Assembly (NCBI RefSeq): GCF_041821065.1
Contig: NZ_JBGUAX010000005.1
Location: forward strand, 124,001-188,000
Reading direction: 5' to 3'
DNA length: 64,000 nucleotides
Source: Egicoccus sp. AB-alg2
GTDB taxonomy: Bacteria; Actinomycetota; Nitriliruptoria; Nitriliruptorales; Nitriliruptoraceae
Made by a program: the position numbers and the translations under genes. The notes under the pieces are model-generated. The model worked only from the letters and a program-made list of their open reading frames with translations. It was not told the DNA's origin and ran no database searches. Below, piece after piece: positions 49,612 to 56,958 of the stretch; position 1 is the stretch's first letter; each line of letters opens with the position of its first letter.

Positions 49612-50091
49612 ATGGCCTGGTACGACCGGCGGACCGTCTTCCACCTCGGCGCACCTGCCGAGTCGGTGTTCGCCACCATGATCGACCCGCGCGAGTTCCT
49701 CGCGGGCTGGCCGCGGGTCGGCGACGTCGAGCGGCTCGTCGACGGCGACCAGGACGGTGTCGGGGCGGTGCACCGCGGCTCGATCCGTTCCGTGTTGCCG
49801 TTCACGCTGACGTGGTCGATGACGACCGTGCGCACGGAACGACCCGAGTTGATCGAGTGGGAGGCACGCGGCGATCTCGAGGGGCACGGCCTGTGGCGCA
49901 TGCTGCCGACCGACGACGGCACCGAGGTCCGCTTCCGCTGGCAGGTGTCCACCACGCGGCGGTGGATGAACGTGCTCGCCCCCGTCGCGCACCGCGCGCT
50001 GGAGTGGAGCCACGACCGGGCCATGCACGACGGGGCCCGGGCGCTGGCGCGCTACCTCGATGCGCCGCTGTCGGGATTCCGCACGGCCTGA
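49612..50091 (+). CDS. SRPBCC (START-like) family protein
   Basis: 159 residues with a polyketide-cyclase/START-like fold: RRTVFHLGAPAESVFATMID at the N-terminus, ELIEWEARGDLEGHGLWRML in the middle and a C-terminal helix (WSHDRAMHDGARALARYLDA). It binds an unknown hydrophobic ligand in a cavity. The ATG at 49612 has GAAGGAGA upstream. Its last 40 bases overlap the 3' end of the convergent phosphoribosyltransferase gene. Confidence 0.82.
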   Translation: MAWYDRRTVFHLGAPAESVFATMIDPREFLAGWPRVGDVERLVDGDQDGVGAVHRGSIRSVLPFTLTWSMTTVRTERPELIEWEARGDLEGHGLWRMLPTDDGTEVRFRWQVSTTRRWMNVLAPVAHRALEWSHDRAMHDGARALARYLDAPLSGFRTA

Positions 50092-50714
50092 GCGGCGAGC
50101 AGGGCCAGGACCTCCTCGTCCCCGGTCTGGGTGAAGTCGGCGTACCACTGCCCGACCGCCCGGAACGCCATGGGCACGACGGGGCACACGACGGCGTCGG
50201 CCTCGGCGCGCAGGTGCTCCACCCCGCCCTCGGCCGCGACGGGCACGGCCAGGACCACGCCCAGCGGGCCCGCCCCACGGGCGGTGCGGCAGGCGGCCAC
50301 GGCGGTCGCGCCGGTCGCCAGCCCGTCGTCGACGATCACCGCGGTACGGCCGTGCAGGTCGAGGAGCGGCCGGTCGCCGCGGTAGCGGTGGACCCGGCGT
50401 TGCAGTTCCCGCCGTTCGGTGGCCTCGATGGCGTCCAGCGCCCCCTCGTCGAGCCCGAGACGGTCGACCATGGTCGGGTCGAGGACGCGCACCGCGCCCT
50501 CCGCGATCGCGCCGATGGCCAGCTCCGGCTGTCGGGGCGCGCCGAGCTTGCGGACCACCAGGACGTCCAGCGGGGCACCCAGGCGGTCGGCGACGGGCGC
50601 GGCCACCGGCACGCCCCCGCGCGGCAGGGCCAGCACGACCGGGTCCTGCAGGTCGCGCGTGGCGAGCAGGTCGGCCAGGCGCCGTCCGGCGTCGGTGCGG
50701 TCGGCGAACTGCAA
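50052..50714 (-). CDS. Phosphoribosyltransferase-domain protein
   Basis: 220 residues. The PRPP-binding motif VIVDDGLATGATAVAACRTA (~120-140) is intact, with VLALPRGGVPVAAPVAD and DVLVVRKLGAPRQPELAIG earlier. This is the layout of the large 'phosphoribosyltransferase' family, often found with erythromycin-esterase or dienelactone-hydrolase genes, whose substrate is unknown. TTG at 50714 has no strong ribosome site. It is only ten bases after the OsmC-family stop, so translation may be coupled. The stop-proximal part overlaps the convergent SRPBCC gene. Confidence 0.83.
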   Translation of the reverse strand: MQFADRTDAGRRLADLLATRDLQDPVVLALPRGGVPVAAPVADRLGAPLDVLVVRKLGAPRQPELAIGAIAEGAVRVLDPTMVDRLGLDEGALDAIEATERRELQRRVHRYRGDRPLLDLHGRTAVIVDDGLATGATAVAACRTARGAGPLGVVLAVPVAAEGGVEHLRAEADAVVCPVVPMAFRAVGQWYADFTQTGDEEVLALLAAQAVRNPDSGASR

Positions 50715-50724
50715 GGTCGGCCCA

Positions 50725-51213
50725 TCAGTCGTGGTCGGGGGGCGCCGCCACCAACTCGTAGGAGGTGCTGATCGCGATCGCGTCGCGGATCGACCGTGCC
50801 ACGGGGCACTTGTCGGCGTGGAAGCCGTGCACCCGCTCGATCTTGTCGCGGTCGGCGTCGGCGTCGACCGTCAGGGTGTAGGCCGCGTGCACCCGCCGCA
50901 ACACGAGCACGCCACCGTCCAACTCCACCTCGCCACGGACCTCGGATCGGAGACGACCGCCTCCGGCGGGGATGCCACGTGCCTCGAGGGCACCCCCGAA
51001 CGTGCCGGTCAGTCAGCCACCGGCAGCGGCCACCAGGTAGTCGATGGTGGTCGCGTCGGCCGGCATCTCGGCGGGATCGACCCCGTAGTGCGCGGCGATC
51101 TCGCCATGGACGCCGAACGTGACCGGCTGCGTACGCCCCGGCACCTGCGCGGAGCGGATCGGACCGCGCTCGCGCACGATCGAGACCCGCGACGTGTAGA
51201 CGACCTCCGACAT
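50725..51213 (-). CDS. OsmC-family protein, candidate selenoprotein with Sec67
   Basis: One frame of 163 codons is interrupted only by a UGA at codon 67 (51015-51013). Both sides are clearly one OsmC-like protein: FGVHGEIAAHYGVDPAEM and TTIDYLVAAAGG before it, LTGTFGGALEARGIPAGG after it, and HADKCPVARSI with the second conserved cysteine. In OsmC/Ohr proteins the peroxide-reactive cysteine directly follows the glycine at exactly this place (AAxxGC). Reading UGA as selenocysteine therefore restores the active site. The ATG at 51213 has GGAG seven bases before. A hairpin suitable as a SECIS element follows. The alternatives are a real nonsense mutation or a base error of a TGC codon. Confidence 0.75.
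50967..50998 (-). promoter_or_regulatory. SECIS-like hairpin inside the OsmC-family gene
   Basis: In the mRNA, 14 bases after the UGA, CGGGGGUGCC pairs with GGCAUCCCCG (ten pairs, one G-U) around a 12-base loop. Two more pairs can form inside the loop, leaving an apical AGGCA with G in second place and an unpaired U below. The apex then lies about 28 bases from the UGA. Bacterial SECIS elements sit immediately downstream of the UGA within roughly that distance, with a G among the first apical bases. A competing 5-bp hairpin (GUGCC/GGCAC) exists, so the fold is uncertain. Confidence 0.45.
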
Positions 51214-51283
51214 GCCTGACTCCTCGACGCGCCCGAGCATGGCAAGCCGGCCGCGGGAACACAAGGCCCGGACGCACGCGAGG

Positions 51284-52279
51284 TCACAGCCAGCCGCTGC
51301 GCTTGAAGAGCCGGTAGAGCACGACGCAGATCAGCGCCATGGTCCCGAGCACGACGAAGTAGCCGTAGCGCCAACCCAGCTCGGGCATGTGCTGGAAGTT
51401 CATGCCGTAGATGCCCGCGATGGCGGTCGGGACCGCCACGATGGCGACCCACGCGGAGATCCGGCGCATGTCCTCGTTCTGCCGGATCCCGATCTGCGCC
51501 AGGTGGGCGTTGAGGGCGCTGTTGAGCAGTTCGTCGAGGCCGGTGACGTGCTCGCCGACCCGCGTCGCCTCCAGCCGGATGCCGCGCAGACGCGCCAGCA
51601 CGTCGGTCGGGGCCCCGGGCGCGCCCTCGTCGCCGCCGCGGTCGAGCAGATCGCCGAACTCGTCGAGCAGCTCCTCGAATTCGTCGGGCAGGGCCGCGAC
51701 GGCCCACCGGAAGAGCTGCACCTCGCTCTTGAGGCGATAGATGCGCTCGGCGCTGCTCGTCCGGCCGCCGGAGAAGACCTGGGTCTCGATCTCCTCGACG
51801 TCGTTGTCGAGCCCGTCGAGCACCACCGCGTAGCTGCGCACCACCCGGCCGGCGACGACTGCCAACAGCCCGACCGGTCCCAACCGCAACAGTGCCTCGT
51901 CCAGCTCGTCGCCGTTCGCCCGTGGCCGCGGTTCCGGTTGCGGCCCGCGGCGCAGCGTGACGGCCACGTCGTGCCCGAGCACCAGCGCGAGCTGGCCGAC
52001 CTCGATCACCTCCTCGGGATCGACGTAGACGGCGGTCTTGAGGACCACGACCAGGTCGTCCCCGTGGCGCTCGAGGCGCGGGCGGACGTGGTCCTGGGCG
52101 GCGACGGCCAGCGCCGCCGCCGACAGCCCGGTCCGCTCGGTCAGGTGGGCCAGGTCGGCGTGGCCGGGGTCGGCGACGTCGACCCACAGGAACCCGCCGT
52201 CGGCGGCGACGCGTGTGCGCTGGACCTCGAGCGGTCCCTGGTCGACCCGCCGCCCGTCGACGAACCGCACCGCTTCCAC
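51284..52279 (-). CDS. corA: CorA-family magnesium/metal channel
   Basis: 331 residues. A cytoplasmic alpha/beta and long-helix domain is followed by two C-terminal membrane helices. The GMN selectivity motif is present (AGIYGMNFQHMPEL, residues ~292-294), and the helices before it (ALNAHLAQIGIRQNEDMRRI) match CorA. Divalent Mg2+, Co2+ or Ni2+ uptake is the family role. GTG at 52279 follows GGAGG. It sits 12 bases after the aldo/keto reductase stop on the same strand, so the two may be co-transcribed. Confidence 0.93.
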   Translation of the reverse strand: MEAVRFVDGRRVDQGPLEVQRTRVAADGGFLWVDVADPGHADLAHLTERTGLSAAALAVAAQDHVRPRLERHGDDLVVVLKTAVYVDPEEVIEVGQLALVLGHDVAVTLRRGPQPEPRPRANGDELDEALLRLGPVGLLAVVAGRVVRSYAVVLDGLDNDVEEIETQVFSGGRTSSAERIYRLKSEVQLFRWAVAALPDEFEELLDEFGDLLDRGGDEGAPGAPTDVLARLRGIRLEATRVGEHVTGLDELLNSALNAHLAQIGIRQNEDMRRISAWVAIVAVPTAIAGIYGMNFQHMPELGWRYGYFVVLGTMALICVVLYRLFKRSGWL

Positions 52280-52291
52280 CGCACGCCTCCG

Positions 52292-53329
52292 TCAGCTGCG
52301 GCCAGCATCGACGCGGCGGCTGCGCTGGTCGACGCCCGGACCCCCGTAGGGCCAGTCTGCCGGCGCCGGGTCGCTGACCAGGTCCAGCGCCGTCATCTCG
52401 TCGGCGGTCAGGCGCAGGTCGGCGGCGGCGAGGTTGTCCGACAACTGCTCGGTCGTGCGCGCTCCCAGGATCACGGAGCTGACCATGGGGCGCTGTGCGA
52501 CCCACGCCAGGGCGACCTGCGCCATGCTGACGTCGCGGTCCTTGGCGATCGCCCGCACGGCGTCGATCACGTCCCAGGTGCGTTCCAGCGGGCTGCGGCG
52601 GCTGTAGGCCTCGACGCCGCGCTCGGGGTCCTCGCCCAGGCGGGTCGCGCCGGCCGGCGCCTCGTCGCGGTGGTACTTGCCGGTCAACCAGCCACCGCCC
52701 AGCGGCGACCACGGCAGCAGCCCGAGCCCGTTGGCCTCGCAGGCCGGCACGATCTCCCACTCGATCTCCCGCACGAGCAGGTTGTACTGCGGCTGCAGGG
52801 TGATCGGGACCGCCCAGCCACGGAAGTCGGTGAGGTCCACCGTCCGCTGCAACTGCCAGCCGGTGTAGTTGGAAAGCCCCACGTAGCGGATCTTGCCGGC
52901 CCGCACCGCGTCGTCCAGGAAGCGGAAGGTCTCCTCCAGCGGCGTCACCGGGTCCCAGCTGTGGACCTGGTACAGGTCGATGGTGTCGATCCCGAGGCGT
53001 CGCAGCGAGGCGTCGAGTGCCCGGCCGAGGTGGCGCGCCGACAGGCCGTGATCGTTGACGTCGCCGCCGGTCGGGAAGCGGCCCTTCGTGGCGACGACCA
53101 TCGCGTCGCGGACCCGGGCCGGACGGTCGGCGAGCCAGCGGCCCACGATCTCCTCCGACACGGTGCCGGCGTACACGTCGGCGGTGTCGATCAGGTTGCC
53201 GCCGGCATCGGCGTAGCGGTCGAGTTGCTCGTGGGCGCCGGCCTCGTCGGTCTCCTGACCGAACGTCATCGTGCCGAGCGCGAGATGCGAGACGGCGCAG
53301 CCACTGCGCCCGAGCGTGCGGTACTCCAC
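52292..53329 (-). CDS. Aldo/keto reductase
   Basis: 345 residues. Tetrad residues appear in LIDTADVYAG (Asp, Tyr), VVATKGRFPT (Lys) and DLYQVHSWDPVTPLEET (His). It has an AKR11/12-like layout with YVGLSNYTGWQLQ, SPLGGGWLTGKY and VILGARTTEQLSDNLAA. Similar in type to the 27061-28008 enzyme, but with a longer C-terminus and only moderate likeness. GTG at 53329; the first residues of both reductases are EYRxLG. Substrate unknown. It diverges from the DUF429 gene across 68 bases. Confidence 0.88.
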   Translation of the reverse strand: MEYRTLGRSGCAVSHLALGTMTFGQETDEAGAHEQLDRYADAGGNLIDTADVYAGTVSEEIVGRWLADRPARVRDAMVVATKGRFPTGGDVNDHGLSARHLGRALDASLRRLGIDTIDLYQVHSWDPVTPLEETFRFLDDAVRAGKIRYVGLSNYTGWQLQRTVDLTDFRGWAVPITLQPQYNLLVREIEWEIVPACEANGLGLLPWSPLGGGWLTGKYHRDEAPAGATRLGEDPERGVEAYSRRSPLERTWDVIDAVRAIAKDRDVSMAQVALAWVAQRPMVSSVILGARTTEQLSDNLAAADLRLTADEMTALDLVSDPAPADWPYGGPGVDQRSRRVDAGRS

Positions 53330-53397
53330 CAGGACTCCTCGAGTCGAAATCGGGCCGAGTCCCGACGCTACCCGCGTCCAGCGGGCAGGATGACGTC

Positions 53398-54021
53398 ATG
53401 GACGCGCGCAGCACGTGGGTCGGGATCGACGTCGGCGGCCGCCGCAAGGGGTTCCACCTCGCGGCGGTGCGCGGCGACGGCCGGGTCCAACTGTCGCACG
53501 CCGACGGCCCCGACGCCGTGGAGACGGCGGTCGGCCGCACGCTCGAGGCGCTGCCGGTCCGGGTGGCCGTGGACGCCCCGGCGGCCTGGGCCCCCGACGG
53601 GGTGCCGGCGCGACCCGACGAGGTGGCCTTCCTCGCCGCGCGCGTGTGTGCCATCCGCTTCACCCCCGACGCCGCCACCGCGGCCGCCCGGACCGACGGC
53701 TACTACGAATGGGTCGAGCACGGTCTGCAACTGTGGCACGGCCTGCGCGAGGCGGACCTCGAGGTGGTCGAATGCTTCCCGACCGCGTCGTGGACGCGCT
53801 GGCTCGGCCCGCGGGAACAGCGGACGCGACCGGCCTGGACCGGCGCCGGCATCGCCTCGCTGTACGCGGTCGGTGACGGCGGTGTGCTGTTCGGCGACCG
53901 GCCACGCAACCAGGACCAGCGGGACGCGCTGGCCGCCGCGCTCACGGCGCGGCAGTCCGCCCACCCCGACACCGTGCGCTTCGGTCCGCTGGTCGTGCCG
54001 CCGCCCGGGCCGGCGTGGTGA
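53398..54021 (+). CDS. DUF429-family protein
   Basis: 207 residues with the RNase-H-like fold of DUF429: VGIDVGGRRKGFHLAAVRGD at the N-terminus, RVAVDAPAAWAP in the middle with conserved aspartates, VVECFPTASWTRWLG, and NQDQRDALAAALTARQ near the end. The acidic residues suggest a metal-dependent nuclease-like site, but no activity is established. The start is the ATG at 53398 just before DARSTW. Convergent with the VOC gene. Confidence 0.85.
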   Translation: MDARSTWVGIDVGGRRKGFHLAAVRGDGRVQLSHADGPDAVETAVGRTLEALPVRVAVDAPAAWAPDGVPARPDEVAFLAARVCAIRFTPDAATAAARTDGYYEWVEHGLQLWHGLREADLEVVECFPTASWTRWLGPREQRTRPAWTGAGIASLYAVGDGGVLFGDRPRNQDQRDALAAALTARQSAHPDTVRFGPLVVPPPGPAW

Positions 54022-54046
54022 CCGCCACGGTGGACCTCCGCGTGTG

Positions 54047-54454
54047 TCAGCCGCGGGCGGAGATCTGCTGGATCGCCCAGCCGTTGCCGTCGGGGTCCTC
54101 GAAGAACACGAACCCGACGTTGTCGAGCGGGTCGGGCGTCGCGGACGGGCTCTCGCCCATCACCACGACGTCGCTGACCTCGACGCCGGCGGCGAGCAGC
54201 TGCTCACGGGCGGCCCGGACGTCGGCGACCACCAGCTGGAGGCCCTTGAGCGAGCCCGGTGGCATCGGCGGCACCACACCCTCGCCGATGACGATCGAGC
54301 AGCCCGAGCCGGGCGGCGTCAGCTGGACCACCCGGGCACCGTCGCCGACCGTGGTGTCGTGGTCGACCACGAACCCCAGCCGGTCGGCGTAGAACGCCTT
54401 GGCGCGGTCGACGTCCGCGACCGGGACCACGACCACTTCCAGCAGCATTTTCAT
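54047..54454 (-). CDS. VOC (glyoxalase/bleomycin-resistance) family protein
   Basis: 135 residues, two beta-alpha-beta-beta-beta units. The first is VVVPVADVDRAKAFYADRLG then FVVDHDTTVGDGARVVQLTP. The second is LQLVVADVRAAREQLLAAGV then VGFVFFEDPDGNGWAIQQIS, whose glutamate-bearing EDPDGN segment is typical. The expected N-terminal metal histidine is replaced (LLEVVVVPVAD), so metal binding may be altered. Start ATG at 54454; substrate unknown. Confidence 0.87.
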   Translation of the reverse strand: MKMLLEVVVVPVADVDRAKAFYADRLGFVVDHDTTVGDGARVVQLTPPGSGCSIVIGEGVVPPMPPGSLKGLQLVVADVRAAREQLLAAGVEVSDVVVMGESPSATPDPLDNVGFVFFEDPDGNGWAIQQISARG

Positions 54455-54488
54455 CGGCGTCTCCTTCGTCTCCGGCCGAGCCGGCGCT

Positions 54489-54524
54489 CGGGGGGGCGGG
54501 AGGTGGACGCCGCCGGCCCCCCCG
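54489..54524 (-). terminator. Hairpin terminator of the nucleosidase/redoxin operon
   Basis: A perfect 9-bp stem (CGGGGGGGC/GCCCCCCCG) with an 18-base loop starts 24 bases after the nucleosidase stop codon. It separates that operon from the VOC gene downstream on the same strand. Confidence 0.55.
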
Positions 54525-54547
54525 GACTCATCGCTCGGCGGCGGGGA

Positions 54548-55111
54548 TCACGCCAGCAGGCCGCGTCCCTCGGCCCAGTCGGCGAGGCGCTCACCACACG
54601 CACGCAGGCCGTCGTGCCACGTGCCGAACAGCTCGGCGTCGGCGCCGTCGCTGACCACCTTCGTCAGCCACACCTCGCGCCCGAAGGCCCGGGCGACCGC
54701 GGCCACCGCGTAGCCCTCCATGTCCACCACGTCGGCGTGCTCGGCAAGGCGCGCGCGCTGCTTCGGTGACGCGACGAGCCGGTCACCGGTCGCCAGCCGG
54801 CCCGCTGCCCCGTGTGGGCCGCCGAGCTCGAGAGGGCCGCCCCGCAGTGGCCGGCCGACGAACCGGCTCACGCCGGCGTGGTCGAAGTCGTGCTGATGGA
54901 CCCGCGCCACCTCGACGACCGTGCCCAGCGGCTGACCGTGCAGGCCGCCGGCGGTACCGACATTGACCACCAGGTCGGCCGGATCGGCGGCGAGACCGGC
55001 GGCCAACGACGCCGCGGCCTGCACCTTGCCGACGCCGAGGTGGTGCACCGGCACGTGCGCCGCGAGCGCCCTAGTCTCCTCCTCGAGCGCGGCGACGAAC
55101 AGCACCCGCAT
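54548..55111 (-). CDS. Nucleosidase of the PNP/MTAN superfamily (possibly futalosine hydrolase-like)
   Basis: 187 residues. Motifs: LFVAALEEETRAL at the N-terminus, VVNVGTAGGLHGQPLGTVVE (phosphate/ribose site), LATGDRLVA, VVDMEGYAVAAVAR (the MEG ribose-binding motif) and KVVSDGADAEL with the catalytic aspartate. It would cleave a nucleoside or thionucleoside. It is short for MTA/SAH nucleosidase and could be MqnB-like, but no menaquinone genes are near. Its ATG overlaps the redoxin stop (ATGA), so it is the second gene of an operon. Confidence 0.82.
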   Translation of the reverse strand: MRVLFVAALEEETRALAAHVPVHHLGVGKVQAAASLAAGLAADPADLVVNVGTAGGLHGQPLGTVVEVARVHQHDFDHAGVSRFVGRPLRGGPLELGGPHGAAGRLATGDRLVASPKQRARLAEHADVVDMEGYAVAAVARAFGREVWLTKVVSDGADAELFGTWHDGLRACGERLADWAEGRGLLA

Positions 55112-55677
55112 CAGGCGGGCTCGTTGCCGGGGCGCCACTTGATGCCGCAGCCCATCGACGGGGCCTGGTCCTCGCCCGGCCGCTCCCCGGCGAGCAGGGC
55201 GTCGATCGCCGCGCGCAGGTCCTTGCCGGTCGGGGTCTCGCCGCCGGGACGGCTCTCGTCCATCCGCCCGCGGTACGCCAGCCGGCGATCGCGGTCGAAC
55301 ACGAAGAAGTCCGGCGTGCACGCAGCGCGGTAGGCCTTGGCGACCTCCTGGTCGGCGTCGTGCAGGTAGGGGAAGACGAAGCCGACCTGACGCTTCTGGT
55401 CGGCCAGCCGCTCCGGCGCGTCGTCGGGGTAGTTGTCGGCGTCGTTGGCGCAGATGCCGACGAACGACGCGCGACCGTCGACGACGTAGTCGCGGGCCAG
55501 CGCGGCCAGTTCGTCCTGCACGTGCTTCACGTAGGGGCAGTGCCGGCTGAGGAACGCGACGACCAGGACCTCGCCGTCCAGGTCGTCGAGCGAGACGGTG
55601 GTGCCGTCGGTGACCTCCGGCAGCGCGAACGCCGGCGCGGGCGTACCGAGGGCGAGCATGTTCGAGGTCAGGGCCAT
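55111..55677 (-). CDS. Thioredoxin-fold AhpC/TSA-like protein
   Basis: 188 residues. Peroxiredoxin/TlpA-like core: GTPAPAFALPEVTDGTTVSL, VVAFLSRHCPYVKHVQDELA with a single reactive cysteine, GICANDADNYPDD, FPYLHDADQEVAKAYRAACT and PDFFVFDRDRRLAYRGRMD. The second cysteine of a CxxC pair is missing (HCPYV), as usual for this subgroup. A CGIKW motif ends the chain (SMGCGIKWRPG). Probably a cytoplasmic peroxide- or thiol-active enzyme; activity unproven. The ATG at 55677 starts the operon with the nucleosidase. Confidence 0.87.
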   Translation of the reverse strand: MALTSNMLALGTPAPAFALPEVTDGTTVSLDDLDGEVLVVAFLSRHCPYVKHVQDELAALARDYVVDGRASFVGICANDADNYPDDAPERLADQKRQVGFVFPYLHDADQEVAKAYRAACTPDFFVFDRDRRLAYRGRMDESRPGGETPTGKDLRAAIDALLAGERPGEDQAPSMGCGIKWRPGNEPA

Positions 55678-55741
55678 GGCGGTGCATCCTTCCAGTTCGA
55701 CGAAACGGCCGACAGCGCGACGCTAGGCGGCCACACCCGCG

Positions 55742-56275
55742 ATGCCGAACGGATGGCCCATGGCCGACGACGTGGCCGACGACGTGGCCGACGGCATGGC
55801 CGACGACGTGGACGGGCTGCGGCGCGCCTACCTCGACGCGGTCGTGGAGATCGACCTCGACGGGCGCCGGCTCGAGCTGACCGGCGCGCCCCGGGGCACG
55901 ACCCGCGGTCGCTTCCCGGCCGGCGTCGGACACGTGCACGTCGTCACCGCCTGCAACCCGCGCTCCGAGGTGCTGCCGGCCGAACGCAACCGGATGCGCA
56001 ACCAGGCGCTGGCGGCCGAGTTGGCCGCGGCCGGACTACGGTCGGTCCCGGCGGTGGGCCGCTCCCCCGACGGCACGTGGCAGGAGCCGAGCTTCGCCGT
56101 CCTGGACGCCGACACGCCTCTGCTGCTGGACGTGGCGGACCGTCACGGCCAGCACGCCGTGTACCGGTGGACCCCGGACGAACTCGCGGTCGTGTGGGCC
56201 GGCCGCCAGCGTGGCCGTGTCGACGCCCAGGGATGGGTGCTGAGGGTGATCGGCGGTGACGAACGCGCGAGGTGA
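55742..56275 (+). CDS. DUF3293-family protein
   Basis: 177 residues. The family pattern is visible: VHVVTACNPRSEVLPAERNR, then GRSPDGTWQEPSFAVLDAD and HGQHAVYRWTPDELAVVW. DUF3293 proteins are small and of unknown function. The first ~25 residues are made of near-repeats of MADDV (four copies, encoded by 12-15-base repeats), so the true start could be any of the ATG codons at 55742, 55754, 55760 or 55796. It diverges from the redoxin gene. Confidence 0.75.
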   Translation: MPNGWPMADDVADDVADGMADDVDGLRRAYLDAVVEIDLDGRRLELTGAPRGTTRGRFPAGVGHVHVVTACNPRSEVLPAERNRMRNQALAAELAAAGLRSVPAVGRSPDGTWQEPSFAVLDADTPLLLDVADRHGQHAVYRWTPDELAVVWAGRQRGRVDAQGWVLRVIGGDERAR

Positions 56276-56391
56276 GCGGCGGGTCGCCACCGCCTCGCAT
56301 CGCGGGACGATGGGCTCTGCCGGCTCGGATCGGCCGCTGCGACCATCGCCCGGTCCCCCTGCCGCCGGTGCGACAACGTTGGAGGTACGCC

Positions 56392-56877
56392 ATGGCTGGC
56401 CTGGTACGCCGTGACCCCAAGTCGGCGGAGAGCCGCGACATCTTCGACCGACTCGACACGCTCTTCGACGAGTGGACCCAGCTGCTGCCACAGCGGATGA
56501 CCGACCGGCTGCGGTCCCCGATGTTCCCGGAGCCGAGCATGGTCCTGGGCGACTACCTGCGGGTGGACGAGTTCCGCGAAGGCGACGACCTCGTCATCAA
56601 GGCGGAACTGCCCGGCGTGGACCCGGAGAAGGACGTCCAGATCAGCGTGACCGACCACCGCCTGCACATCGACGCCCAGCGCCGCGAGGAGGCGGAGACC
56701 GAGTCCAAGGGCTACGTGCGCCGCGAGCTGCGTTACGGCCACTTCACCCGCGACCTGCCGTTGCCCGCCTCGGTGTCCGAGTCGGACGTGAGCGCGCGGT
56801 ACCGCCACGGGATCCTGGAGATCCGTGTGCACGTGCCGGAGTCGGAGGCCACCACGATCCCCATCGAGAAGGCCTGA
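56392..56877 (+). CDS. Hsp20-family small heat-shock protein
   Basis: 161 residues with an alpha-crystallin domain: DEFREGDDLVIKAELPGVDP, then DVQISVTDHRLHIDAQRREE, YVRRELRYGHFTRDLPLP and YRHGILEIRVHVPE near the end. The N-terminal ~45 residues are the variable oligomerising region. It holds unfolded proteins in solution. ATG with a GGAGGT site. No CIRCE or HAIR element is visible in the 115 bases upstream. Confidence 0.93.
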   Translation: MAGLVRRDPKSAESRDIFDRLDTLFDEWTQLLPQRMTDRLRSPMFPEPSMVLGDYLRVDEFREGDDLVIKAELPGVDPEKDVQISVTDHRLHIDAQRREEAETESKGYVRRELRYGHFTRDLPLPASVSESDVSARYRHGILEIRVHVPESEATTIPIEKA

Positions 56878-56958
56878 CCCGATGCCGGATCGCCCAGGGC
56901 GGGTCGAGGGCGGGGCGCGCCCACGACCGCCCGGCGTCGGGCACGGCCCGCCGGCGCC

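Noticed and set aside
50725-51213. Plain pseudogene explanation for the split OsmC-family gene.
   Set aside because: Not excluded, but less likely: there is no frameshift, the downstream half is fully conserved including the second cysteine, the ribosome site is good, and the only stop sits on the catalytic residue.
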